Positions 14,751-23,922 of a stretch of DNA of 64,000 nucleotides are shown in pieces. Position 1 is the stretch's first letter. Each line of letters starts with the position of its first letter. A program made the position numbers and the translations under genes. The stretch comes from Capsaspora owczarzaki ATCC 30864 (Eukaryota > Opisthokonta > Filasterea), in assembly GCF_000151315.2 (NCBI RefSeq), contig NW_011887299.1, forward strand, positions 1,016,885 through 1,080,884, given 5' to 3'. A model generated the notes under the pieces. That model saw only the letters and a list, made by a program, of their open reading frames with translations, was not told where the DNA came from and searched no databases.

Positions 14751-15935
14751 TGTCAAAGTAAAGAAAAAGATGGAATGAAGTGAATGCTATTATGGACAAC
14801 AACAGAGGCAACAAAAGAGAGACATGGTACGAACGTCAGTGGGGATGGAAAAAAGTGCCGACGGTGATGTCGAGGAACGGTGGAAAACCAAGCCGAAAAG
14901 TTTTGAAACTCACATTTTTGCTGGAACGCGTGGAACGCCCATGAAAGGACCTACATGCTCAAAAGATGTTGCCAGTTTAAACATTGAAATGAACCGACAC
15001 TGAGACACTGAGCAGAGGGACGATGGAGAGCGAGGCTCAGCGACGTAGGATCAATTTGACGGTTCGGCGCTGAAATGCTGGGATAAGCCTGCCACGCTTC
15101 GTTGCTGCTGATACAACAATACAAATGAACAATCGCTGGTGAATCTCACACTGCAGTATACCATGATGACACCGTGGATCACAGTCGCTGAGATCACACA
15201 TTTCAGTTTTTGACATGTACGAGCGAAACGCCGATCAGCGTCAATTAAAGACAAAAACCTCCGTGCCATGCGGTCTTCCTCCTGTTTTTTTGTCGACTCG
15301 ACTTTGTGCTCATCGTTTCCTGTTCTCACATTGGTCGCATTGGAGCGGGAAAGAAAAAGAAAAAAAAAAGCGAAAAAAGGGGAAAAAAAACTGCCTTGGT
15401 GGGATTTTTCACTCGCGCTTTTTGTCTCGCTCGCTGCCATTCATTGCATTGGCTCGACTCGCAGTCTCCGTTCATTACATGCACATAGGATTACGCACTC
15501 ATCCACCCCCACAACGTCAGGCACAAACGACGGAATTCAATACAAAAAGAAAAAAAAAAAAGCACAAAAAAAGCACACCACTGTTCGCTGAGCTCGGTTT
15601 GGCCAATCAGTTCGCTCCAGCCCGGCGCCGTCCAGCAATGCAACGTATGCCCGACACATTGCCTCGCTCGCCAACCCTTATTTGAAAAACCCGACAGTCG
15701 TTTTTTTCTTTCTTTTTCTTTCATTTTACAAGGAAAGCTCCATCTCGGCATACGCTCGCTTCGTTGGAACAGCGATTGATACCCTTTCGACCCTTCAGCT
15801 ATACTTTGCCTGCTATTCCTCCGAGGACAAGAAAACCCGTCACGACAGAAAAGCAATAGTTTTTTTTTATTCCGTGACCAGCACCACTCGATATTTTCCC
15901 CCCGATCATTGACACACACATACAAAAACAACAAA
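14751..15935. other. Divergent upstream region
   Basis: About 1.2 kb between two divergently transcribed genes, with several A-rich runs (15356-15388, 15546-15560) and a T-rich stretch at 15700-15722. No reading frame here has family features or usable splice sites. Confidence 0.5.
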
Positions 15936-17285
15936 ATGTCTGATTCTCAAAAGCCGGTTGCCTCGACTGCAACGTCGCTCGTGCCGACTGCCTTCCTGAA
16001 GGGCTCGATTGCCCGCGACAATGTCTCGACGGTTGCTTCCGAGTACGAGGCCTTCTACGACGATTCCAAAAGTAATGCAATGACGAGCGTTTCGCACCTT
16101 TTTTTGTTTGTTTGGTTTTTAGCTTGGGTGTGAAAACATCAGACCATATTGCAGTATTCTGTTCCATGTCATCCTTCCTGTACCTCACCATCACTCAACA
16201 TGGGCTGCACTCTTTGATGAATTGACAGAGGACCGCGTGGAAGAGCGCAAGAGCATGTACACGACGTTGGTCAACCACTACTACGACCTTGCCACCGACT
16301 TTTACGAGTACGGCTGGGGCCAATCCTTCCATTTTGCACCGCGATGCGCCACCGAGAGCTTTGTGCAGTCGATCGTGCGTCACGAGCACTACCTTGCTCT
16401 CAAGATGCGCCTGCAGCCTGGCCAGAAGATTGCTGTAAGCAGAAAGCTCAAACAACCACACGAACACAAAACATCCGAACAATGTTGGTACAACACTCAC
16501 GCCTGACTCTACACCTTTCACTTCACTGACACACACACACACACACACACACACGCTTCACTTTCCAGGACTTTGGCTGCGGCGTCGGCGGCCCGATGCG
16601 AGAGATTGCACGCTTCTCGGGCGCTCATGTGGTCGGCATCAACAACAACGCCTACCAGATTCAGCGCGGCGGCATCCACAACGCCAAGGCCAAGCTGGAG
16701 GCGCAGTGCTCCTTCATCAAGGCCGACTTTTTGCACGTCCCTGTGCCCGACGAGTCGTTCGACGGCGCGTATGCCATCGAGGCGACTTGCCACGCCCCGG
16801 ATCGTGTTGCCGTGTTTAGCGAGGTCTTCCGCTCGCTCAAGCCCGGCGCATACTTTTCCGGGTACGAGTGGGTCATGACCAGCAAGTACAACCCGAACGA
16901 CCCGAAGCAAGTCCAAATCAAGAAGGACATTGAGGAGGGCGACGGTCTGCCCGACCTGATTTACGACCACGAGGTGGTGGACGCGCTCAAGAAGGCCGGG
17001 TTTGAAATTGTCGAAATCTCCGACCTGGCCGAGACTGGCGACATTCCGTGGTACCAGCCTCTTGCCGGCAGCTGGTCGCTCAGCGGCTTCCGCATGACCT
17101 GGCTCGGTCGTCTGTGCACGCACGCGTTCGTCAACGTGATTGAGACCCTGCGTGTTGCTCCCTCCGGCACCGCCAAGATTAGCAGCGTGCTTCTCAAGGC
17201 TGCACAGGGTCTTGTGGCCGGCGGTCAGACCAAGATCTTTACGCCAATGATGTTCTTCCTGGTTCGCAAGCCCGAGCGCAAGTAA
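15936..17285 (+). CDS. ERG6: Sterol C-24 methyltransferase (ERG6/SMT)
   Basis: Transfers a methyl group from S-adenosylmethionine to C-24 of the sterol side chain, the step that makes ergosterol- or phytosterol-type products. Exons 15936-16071, 16229-16434 and 16569-17285 join in phase to 352 aa, close to the family norm. Visible signatures are FYEYGWGQSFHFAPR near residues 70-85, SAM motif I DFGCGVGGP at 115-123, and the sterol-binding region IEATCHAPDR followed by PGAYFSGYEWVMT. The start has an A-rich context (aacaaaATG). Intron 2 carries a CA-dinucleotide run before the acceptor. A poly-A run directly follows the TAA stop. Only the methyltransferase is here; the NSDHL-like gene at 32.6 kb belongs to the same pathway. 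Confidence 0.95.
16528..16554. repeat. CA dinucleotide microsatellite in SMT intron 2
   Basis: About 13 CA units immediately upstream of the SMT exon 3 acceptor (ctttccag). Confidence 0.9.
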
Positions 17286-17521
17286 AAAAAAAAAAAAAAA
17301 AATGCAAAGTTTCGGTTGTTCGGCAATTGACTTTGCATCATGTAGTGGTACAGCAATTAACAACGAACAGAAAAAAATACACTTGTAGCAAGCATTCGAC
17401 AAAAGAATTGACCAACACTCGCATTCATGTCCTCACCAATCAAGCACAAAAAACAACCAACAAAAAAAAAAAAAAAAAACTCAATAACAAAACTGTCAAC
17501 TTCAAACCTCACCCACCAATG

Positions 17522-19258
17522 CTACAGCTTGCTTGACTTGACGTCGGGGATGTTTTGTGCTGAGAACTGCTTGGCAAGCTCCGGGTACGTGACCAGAATG
17601 GAGTCGATAATACCCGAAAACCCTTCCAGCGTGTTCTCAAGCTCGTTCATTTCCTCGCGGATGGCTTGGATGCGCTGCGCAGTGGCGACCGTGAGCTGCA
17701 CCACCAACCGCACCGTGTCAGGATAGTCTTGGGGCAGCGGGCTGGCCAGCAGCTTGGTTGGTCTGTTGATCAGCCCAAGCGCCTGGACCGGAGCATCCTC
17801 AAGTGCATACAGACCTGCGCGAAGCTTGTTGTCGCGAGAGTCCCAAAGCTGCTTGGCCAGCTTGTACTCGTCGTACACTTCACCCAAATTGGCACTGATG
17901 ATGGTGATGGGAAATGCAATCACGAGTAGACCGCACAGCATTGTGAGCGCGCCCACCAGCTTGCCACCGGGTGTGACGGGATAGGCATCGCCGTAGCCAA
18001 CGGTGGTGAGTGTTGTGATGCACCACCAGAACGAGGCCGGGATGTTCTGGAACGGGGTTTCGTACTGGTTGCCGTTAAAGTCGCACACATACAGGTTCGA
18101 GGCATCGTCCTCCGTGCAGACCGAGGTCTCGGCGTAAAAGATGCACGACGAGAATACGACGAGCGCCATCAGGACGAGCAGCAAGAGCATCACGACGCCC
18201 TCCTTGGACCGCTTCAAGGCAATGCCCATGAGCCGTAGCTTTTCAAGCTTGTTGGACATTTTGAACAGCCGCAGCACACGAATCAATCGCAGGATACGAA
18301 TAATGGTAATGATGCCAATCTGGCCGCTGCCGAGCGCCGCCTCGAGGATGAGGTCGACAAAGTACGGCAGAATGGCCAGAATGTCGATAACGTTCATGGG
18401 CTGAATAGCAAACGCCAGGCGGTTTGGTGCGGTCGCAAGGCGGGCAAAGTAGTCAATGCAAAACCCGACAATGACAAACGTCTCCAGCCCAAACCAGGCA
18501 TCCCGCTGCGCGCTCGTCAAGTTGAACGCCTCGACCGTGCCCAGACAAAAGGTAAACGTCGACAGGACGATGAGCAGCATCATAAAGATGGACCACAAGT
18601 ACGCCGACTTGGATGAGTTTGGATCGGACAACCATTGAAAGACGCGCTGCTTGAGCGTGTGAACTTGCTTCCCAGCGAGGAGCTCTGCGGCGTCCTGCGT
18701 GCTGTCGAGGACCTGCTTGGCCTCGGTCGCCTGCTCGGCCAGCTTGAGTCTTGCCTCGACGCACTTTTGCGCCTCGAGCAGGGCCTGCAGCAGCGGCGTT
18801 GTCTGTGCAGAAGTAGCGGTGTGACTCGAAGCAGTCGAAGCAGCAGTCGAAGCAGCGGCCGTTGTCGAAGCGCCAGTCGCACCGGGCACCCGCAGGTCCG
18901 TCGCGGGCACGGCTGCTGGGTCATCGTGGAAGACACTGGGCGACGCCTCGTCAGGCAGGCGTGGCGACGGGGACCGCCTTGGGCTGATTCGGCCGTCTGT
19001 GGCACCGGCTGCGAGCGCCGACTTGAGGCTCTGGCTGGACGGCTGCCGTGCGAACCTGTCCGGACTCCCGCTGGCCTTGGCGCTGGGATTATTGCTGCTG
19101 CTGTTGCTGCTGCTGTTGTGGCTGTTGTTGTAGACGTCGAGGGAGCGGTTTTGCATCGCCATGCCGCCGTCGGTGCTCGGCGGACTGAGCGAAAGCTGCG
19201 TCCCACCGCGGCCGCCAAGCACACGCGCTGCAACCGCAGACTCGACGACGTGCGACAT
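17522..19258 (-). CDS. Voltage-gated potassium channel (Kv-type)
   Basis: Six-helix voltage-gated K+ channel subunit in a single exon of 578 aa, starting at the ATG of MSHVVESAV. Residues 1-200 are Ser/Ala/Asn-rich with a possible helix at 156-195; no T1 tetramerisation domain is recognisable. Helices: S1 ~220-241, S2 ~256-274, S3 ~288-307, S4 ~317-334 with Arg at 321, 324, 327, 330 and Lys333, S5 ~354-375. The selectivity filter is TTVGYGD (418-424). S6 (~433-458) has FPITI where animal Kv channels carry PVP or PIP. A ~110-residue cytosolic tail ends in SKL. Four subunits would assemble in the plasma membrane. The lack of T1 separates it from Kv1-Kv4 and makes a KCNQ-like or divergent microbial-eukaryote Kv class likely. 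Confidence 0.93.
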   Translation of the reverse strand: MSHVVESAVAARVLGGRGGTQLSLSPPSTDGGMAMQNRSLDVYNNSHNSSSNSSSNNPSAKASGSPDRFARQPSSQSLKSALAAGATDGRISPRRSPSPRLPDEASPSVFHDDPAAVPATDLRVPGATGASTTAAASTAASTASSHTATSAQTTPLLQALLEAQKCVEARLKLAEQATEAKQVLDSTQDAAELLAGKQVHTLKQRVFQWLSDPNSSKSAYLWSIFMMLLIVLSTFTFCLGTVEAFNLTSAQRDAWFGLETFVIVGFCIDYFARLATAPNRLAFAIQPMNVIDILAILPYFVDLILEAALGSGQIGIITIIRILRLIRVLRLFKMSNKLEKLRLMGIALKRSKEGVVMLLLLVLMALVVFSSCIFYAETSVCTEDDASNLYVCDFNGNQYETPFQNIPASFWWCITTLTTVGYGDAYPVTPGGKLVGALTMLCGLLVIAFPITIISANLGEVYDEYKLAKQLWDSRDNKLRAGLYALEDAPVQALGLINRPTKLLASPLPQDYPDTVRLVVQLTVATAQRIQAIREEMNELENTLEGFSGIIDSILVTYPELAKQFSAQNIPDVKSSKL

Positions 19259-19870
19259 GGGTTATTTGGCGATCGTGAGCACAAGTTTGATTTTTGAGTT
19301 TGGAATTCCGAGTTCCGAGGGGTTGAAGTCTGAGGTTCTGAGGTTCTGAGCGTTGGTTTTTAAGGTTCGTTTTGCGGTGATTTAGTTTTGGATGAACGCC
19401 TTTGAGAATGGGAACTGAGCATTGAGCTATTTTATTGGAGCAATTTCGTGCATGTAAGTTCTAACTCTACAGAGAGCAGGGTTGTATTGAGCGGGGGGCT
19501 GGGTAGTGAGAGCGCGTTGAATCGAATTGAACTTCTCGTCCGTCTCTCGCTCGCTCTGGTGCTCATTTTGTGACGGTGATTTGGAGGCATCGAGACAAGC
19601 TCAGGGCATTGACAGTCAATCACTACTGTACCTCGGTTGAATCAAACCGACTTGACGCTTTGAATGAAGTCAATCCTCTTTCTCGCTCATTCAAGTCGTC
19701 ATAACGCTTCATACGCCTCGTACTGGTCTCGAGACTTGGTCTGCTTTCGTTGGAGCGACCTCTCCGCTTTCTTTTGTTCTCATCTGAAAACTCTGACAAA
19801 TTTGATCATCAATCTGAGCAAATTCTGAGCAATTCTGAGTTTGCGGATTTTTTGTTTTTTTCATTTTGCG
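19259..19870. other. Divergent promoter region
   Basis: About 610 bp between the Kv gene and the EGF-module gene, which are read away from each other. It contains short direct repeats of a GAGGTTCTGAG-like motif near 19330-19350 and no gene. Confidence 0.5.
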
Positions 19871-21414
19871 ATGACCGCCTACACAACTACGAGTGCTGCT
19901 ACGGCTGCTGCTGCTGCTACGGCTGCTGCTGCTGTGGTTGTGCTTGTCGCAGCACTCGCATGCCCTGGCTTGGCGCAGCAGAGCATTGTTGCGGGCGTCC
20001 CGGTGCTCAGCGCGCTCAACTCGACGGCAGGACCGCAGCGATTTGTGCTGTGGTACAGCGGTGCAGACAACGTCGCATACCGCGTCTCGGCCTCGTTCAG
20101 CAATCTGGCCACGCTGAGCTACACACGAGATAGCACGACGGTGTGCTGCGATGGCGTCCAAGGATTTGCTCAGCCGTCTGTCGGGTGGACGTGTCCGTAC
20201 AACCCGTCACCCGCCGCCGCCGCAAGACCCGCATACGAGGTGATAACCATTGCGGCAGTCGCAGGCTCGAGTGGTGCAAGCAGCGTGGTCAACTATGCCC
20301 TGGTTGTCCAGGAGCTCACAATCGCCAATCTCAAGTTGCCAAACGGAATCCGCGTTGCCGGCATTCTCGACCCGTACCAGAGCCAGACCTATGTCATCTA
20401 TCCCGGTAGCGATACATTCATGTTGTCGTTGCAAGTTGCCGTGCCAAACTCGGGTCTGCGGCTGTTTGTGGGCATAAACGCATGCCCCAGTCGTTCCCAG
20501 AATCCGTTGGTCACTTTGACATCGGCAACGACCGTCACGCGCGTTCTCTCCTATGCGCTGTCGAGTGCCGACCCCGTGTACTTGACGGTAGCACTGCCAC
20601 GTCCAGCGTCTGCGTCGACTTCCAGCTCTGTCGCTCACTATTCGATTGGCTATTGCTCCGAGATGCCCTGCGTCATTCTCGACCGAGGTACGTTGCTTTG
20701 CTGTTGGATGCCGTTTGTGTTATGGGATCGTGGTGGCGTCAAAGCGACAGGTACCAGCCTTTTTGCGTTGCTCATCTCACTCATCAAATTGGACGATGCC
20801 GGTGTATGCTCGAAACCAATTTCGCCCGTGGACTTTGCAGGCGACTGCCCTGCAGGCTGCTCCGGGCACGGCCAGTGCATCAGTGACAACACTGGCTTTG
20901 ATTCTTGCGTTTGCAATCCGCCATGGACAGGCGCCGAGGATTGCTCCATTCCAATAGTGGCTTGTGCGTCGGATTGCTATGGGCGCCGGGAATGCGTTCA
21001 AGGCGCATGCGTTTGTCAAAAGGGCTATGCCGGTGCCAACTGCGACCCTATCAGTATGAGCTGCTTTGATGGAAGGATTGGATTGTTGGTCGTTCTGCGT
21101 TGCGGCGGGGCTGATTCGTAGCTTTGTGTTTGGCTCATCGTCGGTTTGCACCTCGTAGCCTCCTGCTTGCGCACAGACAAGTGCACGTCACACGGCGTGT
21201 GCATTGGCATGACATGTCATTGCGATGATTTTCATGAAGGCGAGGACTGCTCGCAAAAACGGCTCTTTATTGGATACTCGTCGTCCTCCGATTCCATTTC
21301 TGGAACAGTTCTCGGGCTCAGCTGCGCTGGACTGATTGTGCTTTTGACAATCGTAGCCTTTGTCATGCTGGCAAATTCGATTCACATGTACGCAAAGCAG
21401 CGAATCAGCTTTTT

Positions 21415-21453
<39 letters not shown>

Positions 21454-22140
21454 TTTTTTTTTTTTTTTGTTGTTGTTGTTGTTGTTACTTTGCGTTGAAC
21501 AAACTCACCTCGCTTGATGCATGCCAATCTCGGTAGTCGCCGTATCGATGCAAGAGCCACTCGCGTCGTGCTCGAGCCTGGTGCTCCTCCTCCTCCGCGG
21601 CGGACGCGGCCGACGACTCGAGAGCCAATGAGTTCGGAAGCGGCAGATGCCGCTGCCGGCGCTGCGCTATCTGGAATTATACCGAACGCCACTGCCTTGT
21701 TGCAGCATTGGCGAAGCTTATTTGGAGACGCACCGCCACGAGCGGGCTACTCGGTGCAGTTGGACGACCTCGAGCAACCGCCAGAGTACACACCCACTAT
21801 CGCGCACCCGACGACTTCCGCCGACTCATCACCAACAGTTCCGAGACCACTGCCTCGAGCGACAAGCGTTGATGGTACACACGCACCTGCTGCTCCAGTT
21901 TCATCCACCCATTCGTACCCACCTGCAGTCGCTGCTCGCCCTTCCATGCTCGATGCCGTCCATGCCGCGCAGCAACTTGCCCATCGTCTTGCATCATCAT
22001 CTGGAAACTCTGGCGCGAGCTTGTCGCCGGATATCTCATTGATCGATTTAATGCACTCGGAAGGCAGCGAACGTGAATTGACATTGCGGGAGCTGCCTCC
22101 TTCCTACGACGACTCGATAGGGGCGGGGTCGCCACCCTAG
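19871..22140 (+). CDS. EGF-module type I membrane protein with PPxY cytoplasmic tail
   Basis: Surface receptor-like protein; no named orthologue recognised. Exons 19871-20687, 20841-21053, 21159-21387 and 21537-22140 join in phase to 620 aa. An Ala-rich signal peptide ends near ACPGLAQ. A ~240-residue beta-rich ectodomain of unknown family follows. Three Cys-rich EGF-like modules come next (CSGHGQCISDN, CYGRRECVQGACVC, CTSHGVCIGMTCHC). A transmembrane helix lies at ~393-418 with the basic stop-transfer RRIDARATR behind it. The ~200-residue tail has two proline motifs, PPEY (501-504) and PPSY (607-610), which are ligands for WW domains of NEDD4-type ubiquitin ligases or YAP-type adaptors. The last intron is chosen because its phase fits and it removes a GTT/T microsatellite. 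Confidence 0.8.
21416..21486. repeat. GTT trinucleotide and T-run in last intron of EGF-module gene
   Basis: About ten GTT units, then some 18 T, then more GTT units, all inside the 149-nt intron 21388-21536. Confidence 0.9.
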
Positions 22141-22307
22141 CACCGAGTGTGGCAATCAACTGTACAGATACTTGTCGTTTCGGCGCTTTATGTTCGTCAT
22201 CTAAAGGAGAAATGCGCGACTTTGTAAAAGATGCTTTGTGTTCGCATGGATACGAGAAATGCAGAGCCACGATGCTTTAAATTCAATACAACAATTGTAG
22301 TTTGGCA

Positions 22308-23900
22308 TCAATGATCCAATGTAGCAAGGAGGGTACCGAATGATGGGCGATCTTCAGCTGCTTCTTCAAGACACTCAAGTGCAAGAACGACAATCTTGTG
22401 GATGCTCTGGCACTCTGCCTCAGTTAGAATGAGTACTGGATCCAGCATGTCATTGATGGTTTGGTTTTTCACAGCTTTTCGCGCGTTTGACTTCATGCGA
22501 ATGCTGGCCTTCTCTGCCGTCACCAATTCCAGCAAAATCATGCCAAAAGCATAAACGTCCGTTTTGACGGTCATTTTGCTCTCCGCAAAGAACTCGGGAC
22601 ACATGTACACCTTTGTGCCTTGAAGGTGCGGGGTGGGCAGGTAGCTCGTCTCATGGAGATGTTGGGCAGCACGGGCAAGACCGAAATTAGATACTTTGGC
22701 CTCGAGAGAGGCATCTAGCAAAACATTGTCTGTCGTCAGATCGAGAAGGATCAGAACATGATCAGGAAAGGCTGTCTGGACGTAGTTCATGCCACGGGCG
22801 ACACCAGCCGCAATGCGGTGGCGCTGGTACCAGGTCAGCGGAGGCGTGCCGTTTTTGCGATCCAAGCGATCGCGAACAGAACCATTGGGCATAAACTCGT
22901 ACACCAAGCAATACTCATCGTGACTGTTGGCATAAGACAGAATCGCAACAATGTTGGGGTGACGGAATTTAGATAGAGATTCCAGCTCTGATTGAAACTC
23001 TACATAATGCTGGATCAATTCGGCGGGCAGCCTCTTGATGGCGACAGGCAAACTGGCGCCATACACGCGACTAAAAGTTCCTTCGCCGAGCAGGGAATCC
23101 GCAGCAAAATTGTTCGTGGCGGTGAGAAGAGTCGCGAGAGGAATTTGCGGGATGTGTCCGTCAGAGTTGAGAGGTTGATTGTCGATCCGACTTTCCTTGG
23201 CAGTGAGTTCCTGCTCTCTAGCAACAAGCTCCTGCTCTCGGGCAACAAGCTCCTGCTCTCGGGCAACAAGCTCCTGGTCTCTGGCAGCGAGCTTCTGGTC
23301 TCTGGCAGCAAGCTCCTGATATTTGGCAGCAAGCTCGTGGCGAAGCTGTTCCAGCTCTTGATCTTTGGCATCGAGTTCGAATGGCTGCGCAAAAATGCTT
23401 GCTGGCTGAGTCATACTGGCGACCGACTCGACACTGAACGATCGCTCTTTAGCATGGTACACAAGCTGTTGTTCCGGAGTAATCGGCATCCCTTGAGCAA
23501 AGTTCGCGGGTTGTTCTTTCAGCAAGCCTTCGCCGGCTGCTATCAGAGTGGCCATGTCGAACAGACGATGCCAATGTGCGATCTTTACGTTTGAGTTCAT
23601 GCTGGGAATGCCTGCTGTAGAAACCTTGGTTTCAATCAGACTACTGTGTTCGTCGTGGACAGCCCCTGGAAGAATTGTCTGCGCATGAATCTCTGCGATC
23701 GGGGGTTTGACCGCTCGACCCAAGTCAGTTGTTTCGTCAGCTTGACGTGTGTCCATTGGCACCAAGGTCCGTGATTCTTCGGCAACTGCGGATAGAATTT
23801 CCAGGTTTGCGCCCGGATTGTTGTCTTCTGGACTCGTGACCATTGGCTCGGGAACGGATGGCGCAGCAGCACTACTTGTACTGCTGCTTGTGAGTGACAT
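22308..23900 (-). CDS. RLK/Pelle-like (TKL) pseudokinase with coiled coil
   Basis: The frame from the ATG at 23900 gives 530 aa. Residues ~175-240 form a coiled coil of near-perfect heptads (AREQELV repeated). ATNNFAADSLLGEGTFSRVY opens a kinase domain (~261-528) with the look of plant RLK, Pelle and IRAK kinases. Lys289 and an alpha-C Glu are present. The catalytic loop reads LLDLTTDNVLLD (His and Arg of HRD and the following Lys are lost; Asp387 and Asn392 are kept). DFG is replaced by NFG (405-407), and APE is CPE. Without the DFG Asp, metal-ATP handling should be impaired, so a scaffold or allosteric role is likely. The ATG lies only 22 nt behind the stop of the LRR frame upstream, and a phase-matched short intron could fuse the two (see the LRR entry). 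Kinase family assignment is firm; the true start is not. Confidence 0.8.
   Translation of the reverse strand: MSLTSSSTSSAAAPSVPEPMVTSPEDNNPGANLEILSAVAEESRTLVPMDTRQADETTDLGRAVKPPIAEIHAQTILPGAVHDEHSSLIETKVSTAGIPSMNSNVKIAHWHRLFDMATLIAAGEGLLKEQPANFAQGMPITPEQQLVYHAKERSFSVESVASMTQPASIFAQPFELDAKDQELEQLRHELAAKYQELAARDQKLAARDQELVAREQELVAREQELVAREQELTAKESRIDNQPLNSDGHIPQIPLATLLTATNNFAADSLLGEGTFSRVYGASLPVAIKRLPAELIQHYVEFQSELESLSKFRHPNIVAILSYANSHDEYCLVYEFMPNGSVRDRLDRKNGTPPLTWYQRHRIAAGVARGMNYVQTAFPDHVLILLDLTTDNVLLDASLEAKVSNFGLARAAQHLHETSYLPTPHLQGTKVYMCPEFFAESKMTVKTDVYAFGMILLELVTAEKASIRMKSNARKAVKNQTINDMLDPVLILTEAECQSIHKIVVLALECLEEAAEDRPSFGTLLATLDH
23205..23340 (-). repeat. 21-bp tandem repeats coding the pseudokinase coiled coil
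   Basis: Six to seven 21-bp units encode the AREQELV/ARDQELA heptads. Neighbouring units differ by one or two bases. Confidence 0.85.
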
Positions 23901-23922
23901 GATGAAAAGTGGAAAAACTGAT

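Noticed and set aside
17522-17533. C-terminal SKL of the Kv channel as a peroxisomal targeting signal
   Set aside because: A polytopic membrane channel is not a PTS1 import substrate; chance is likely.
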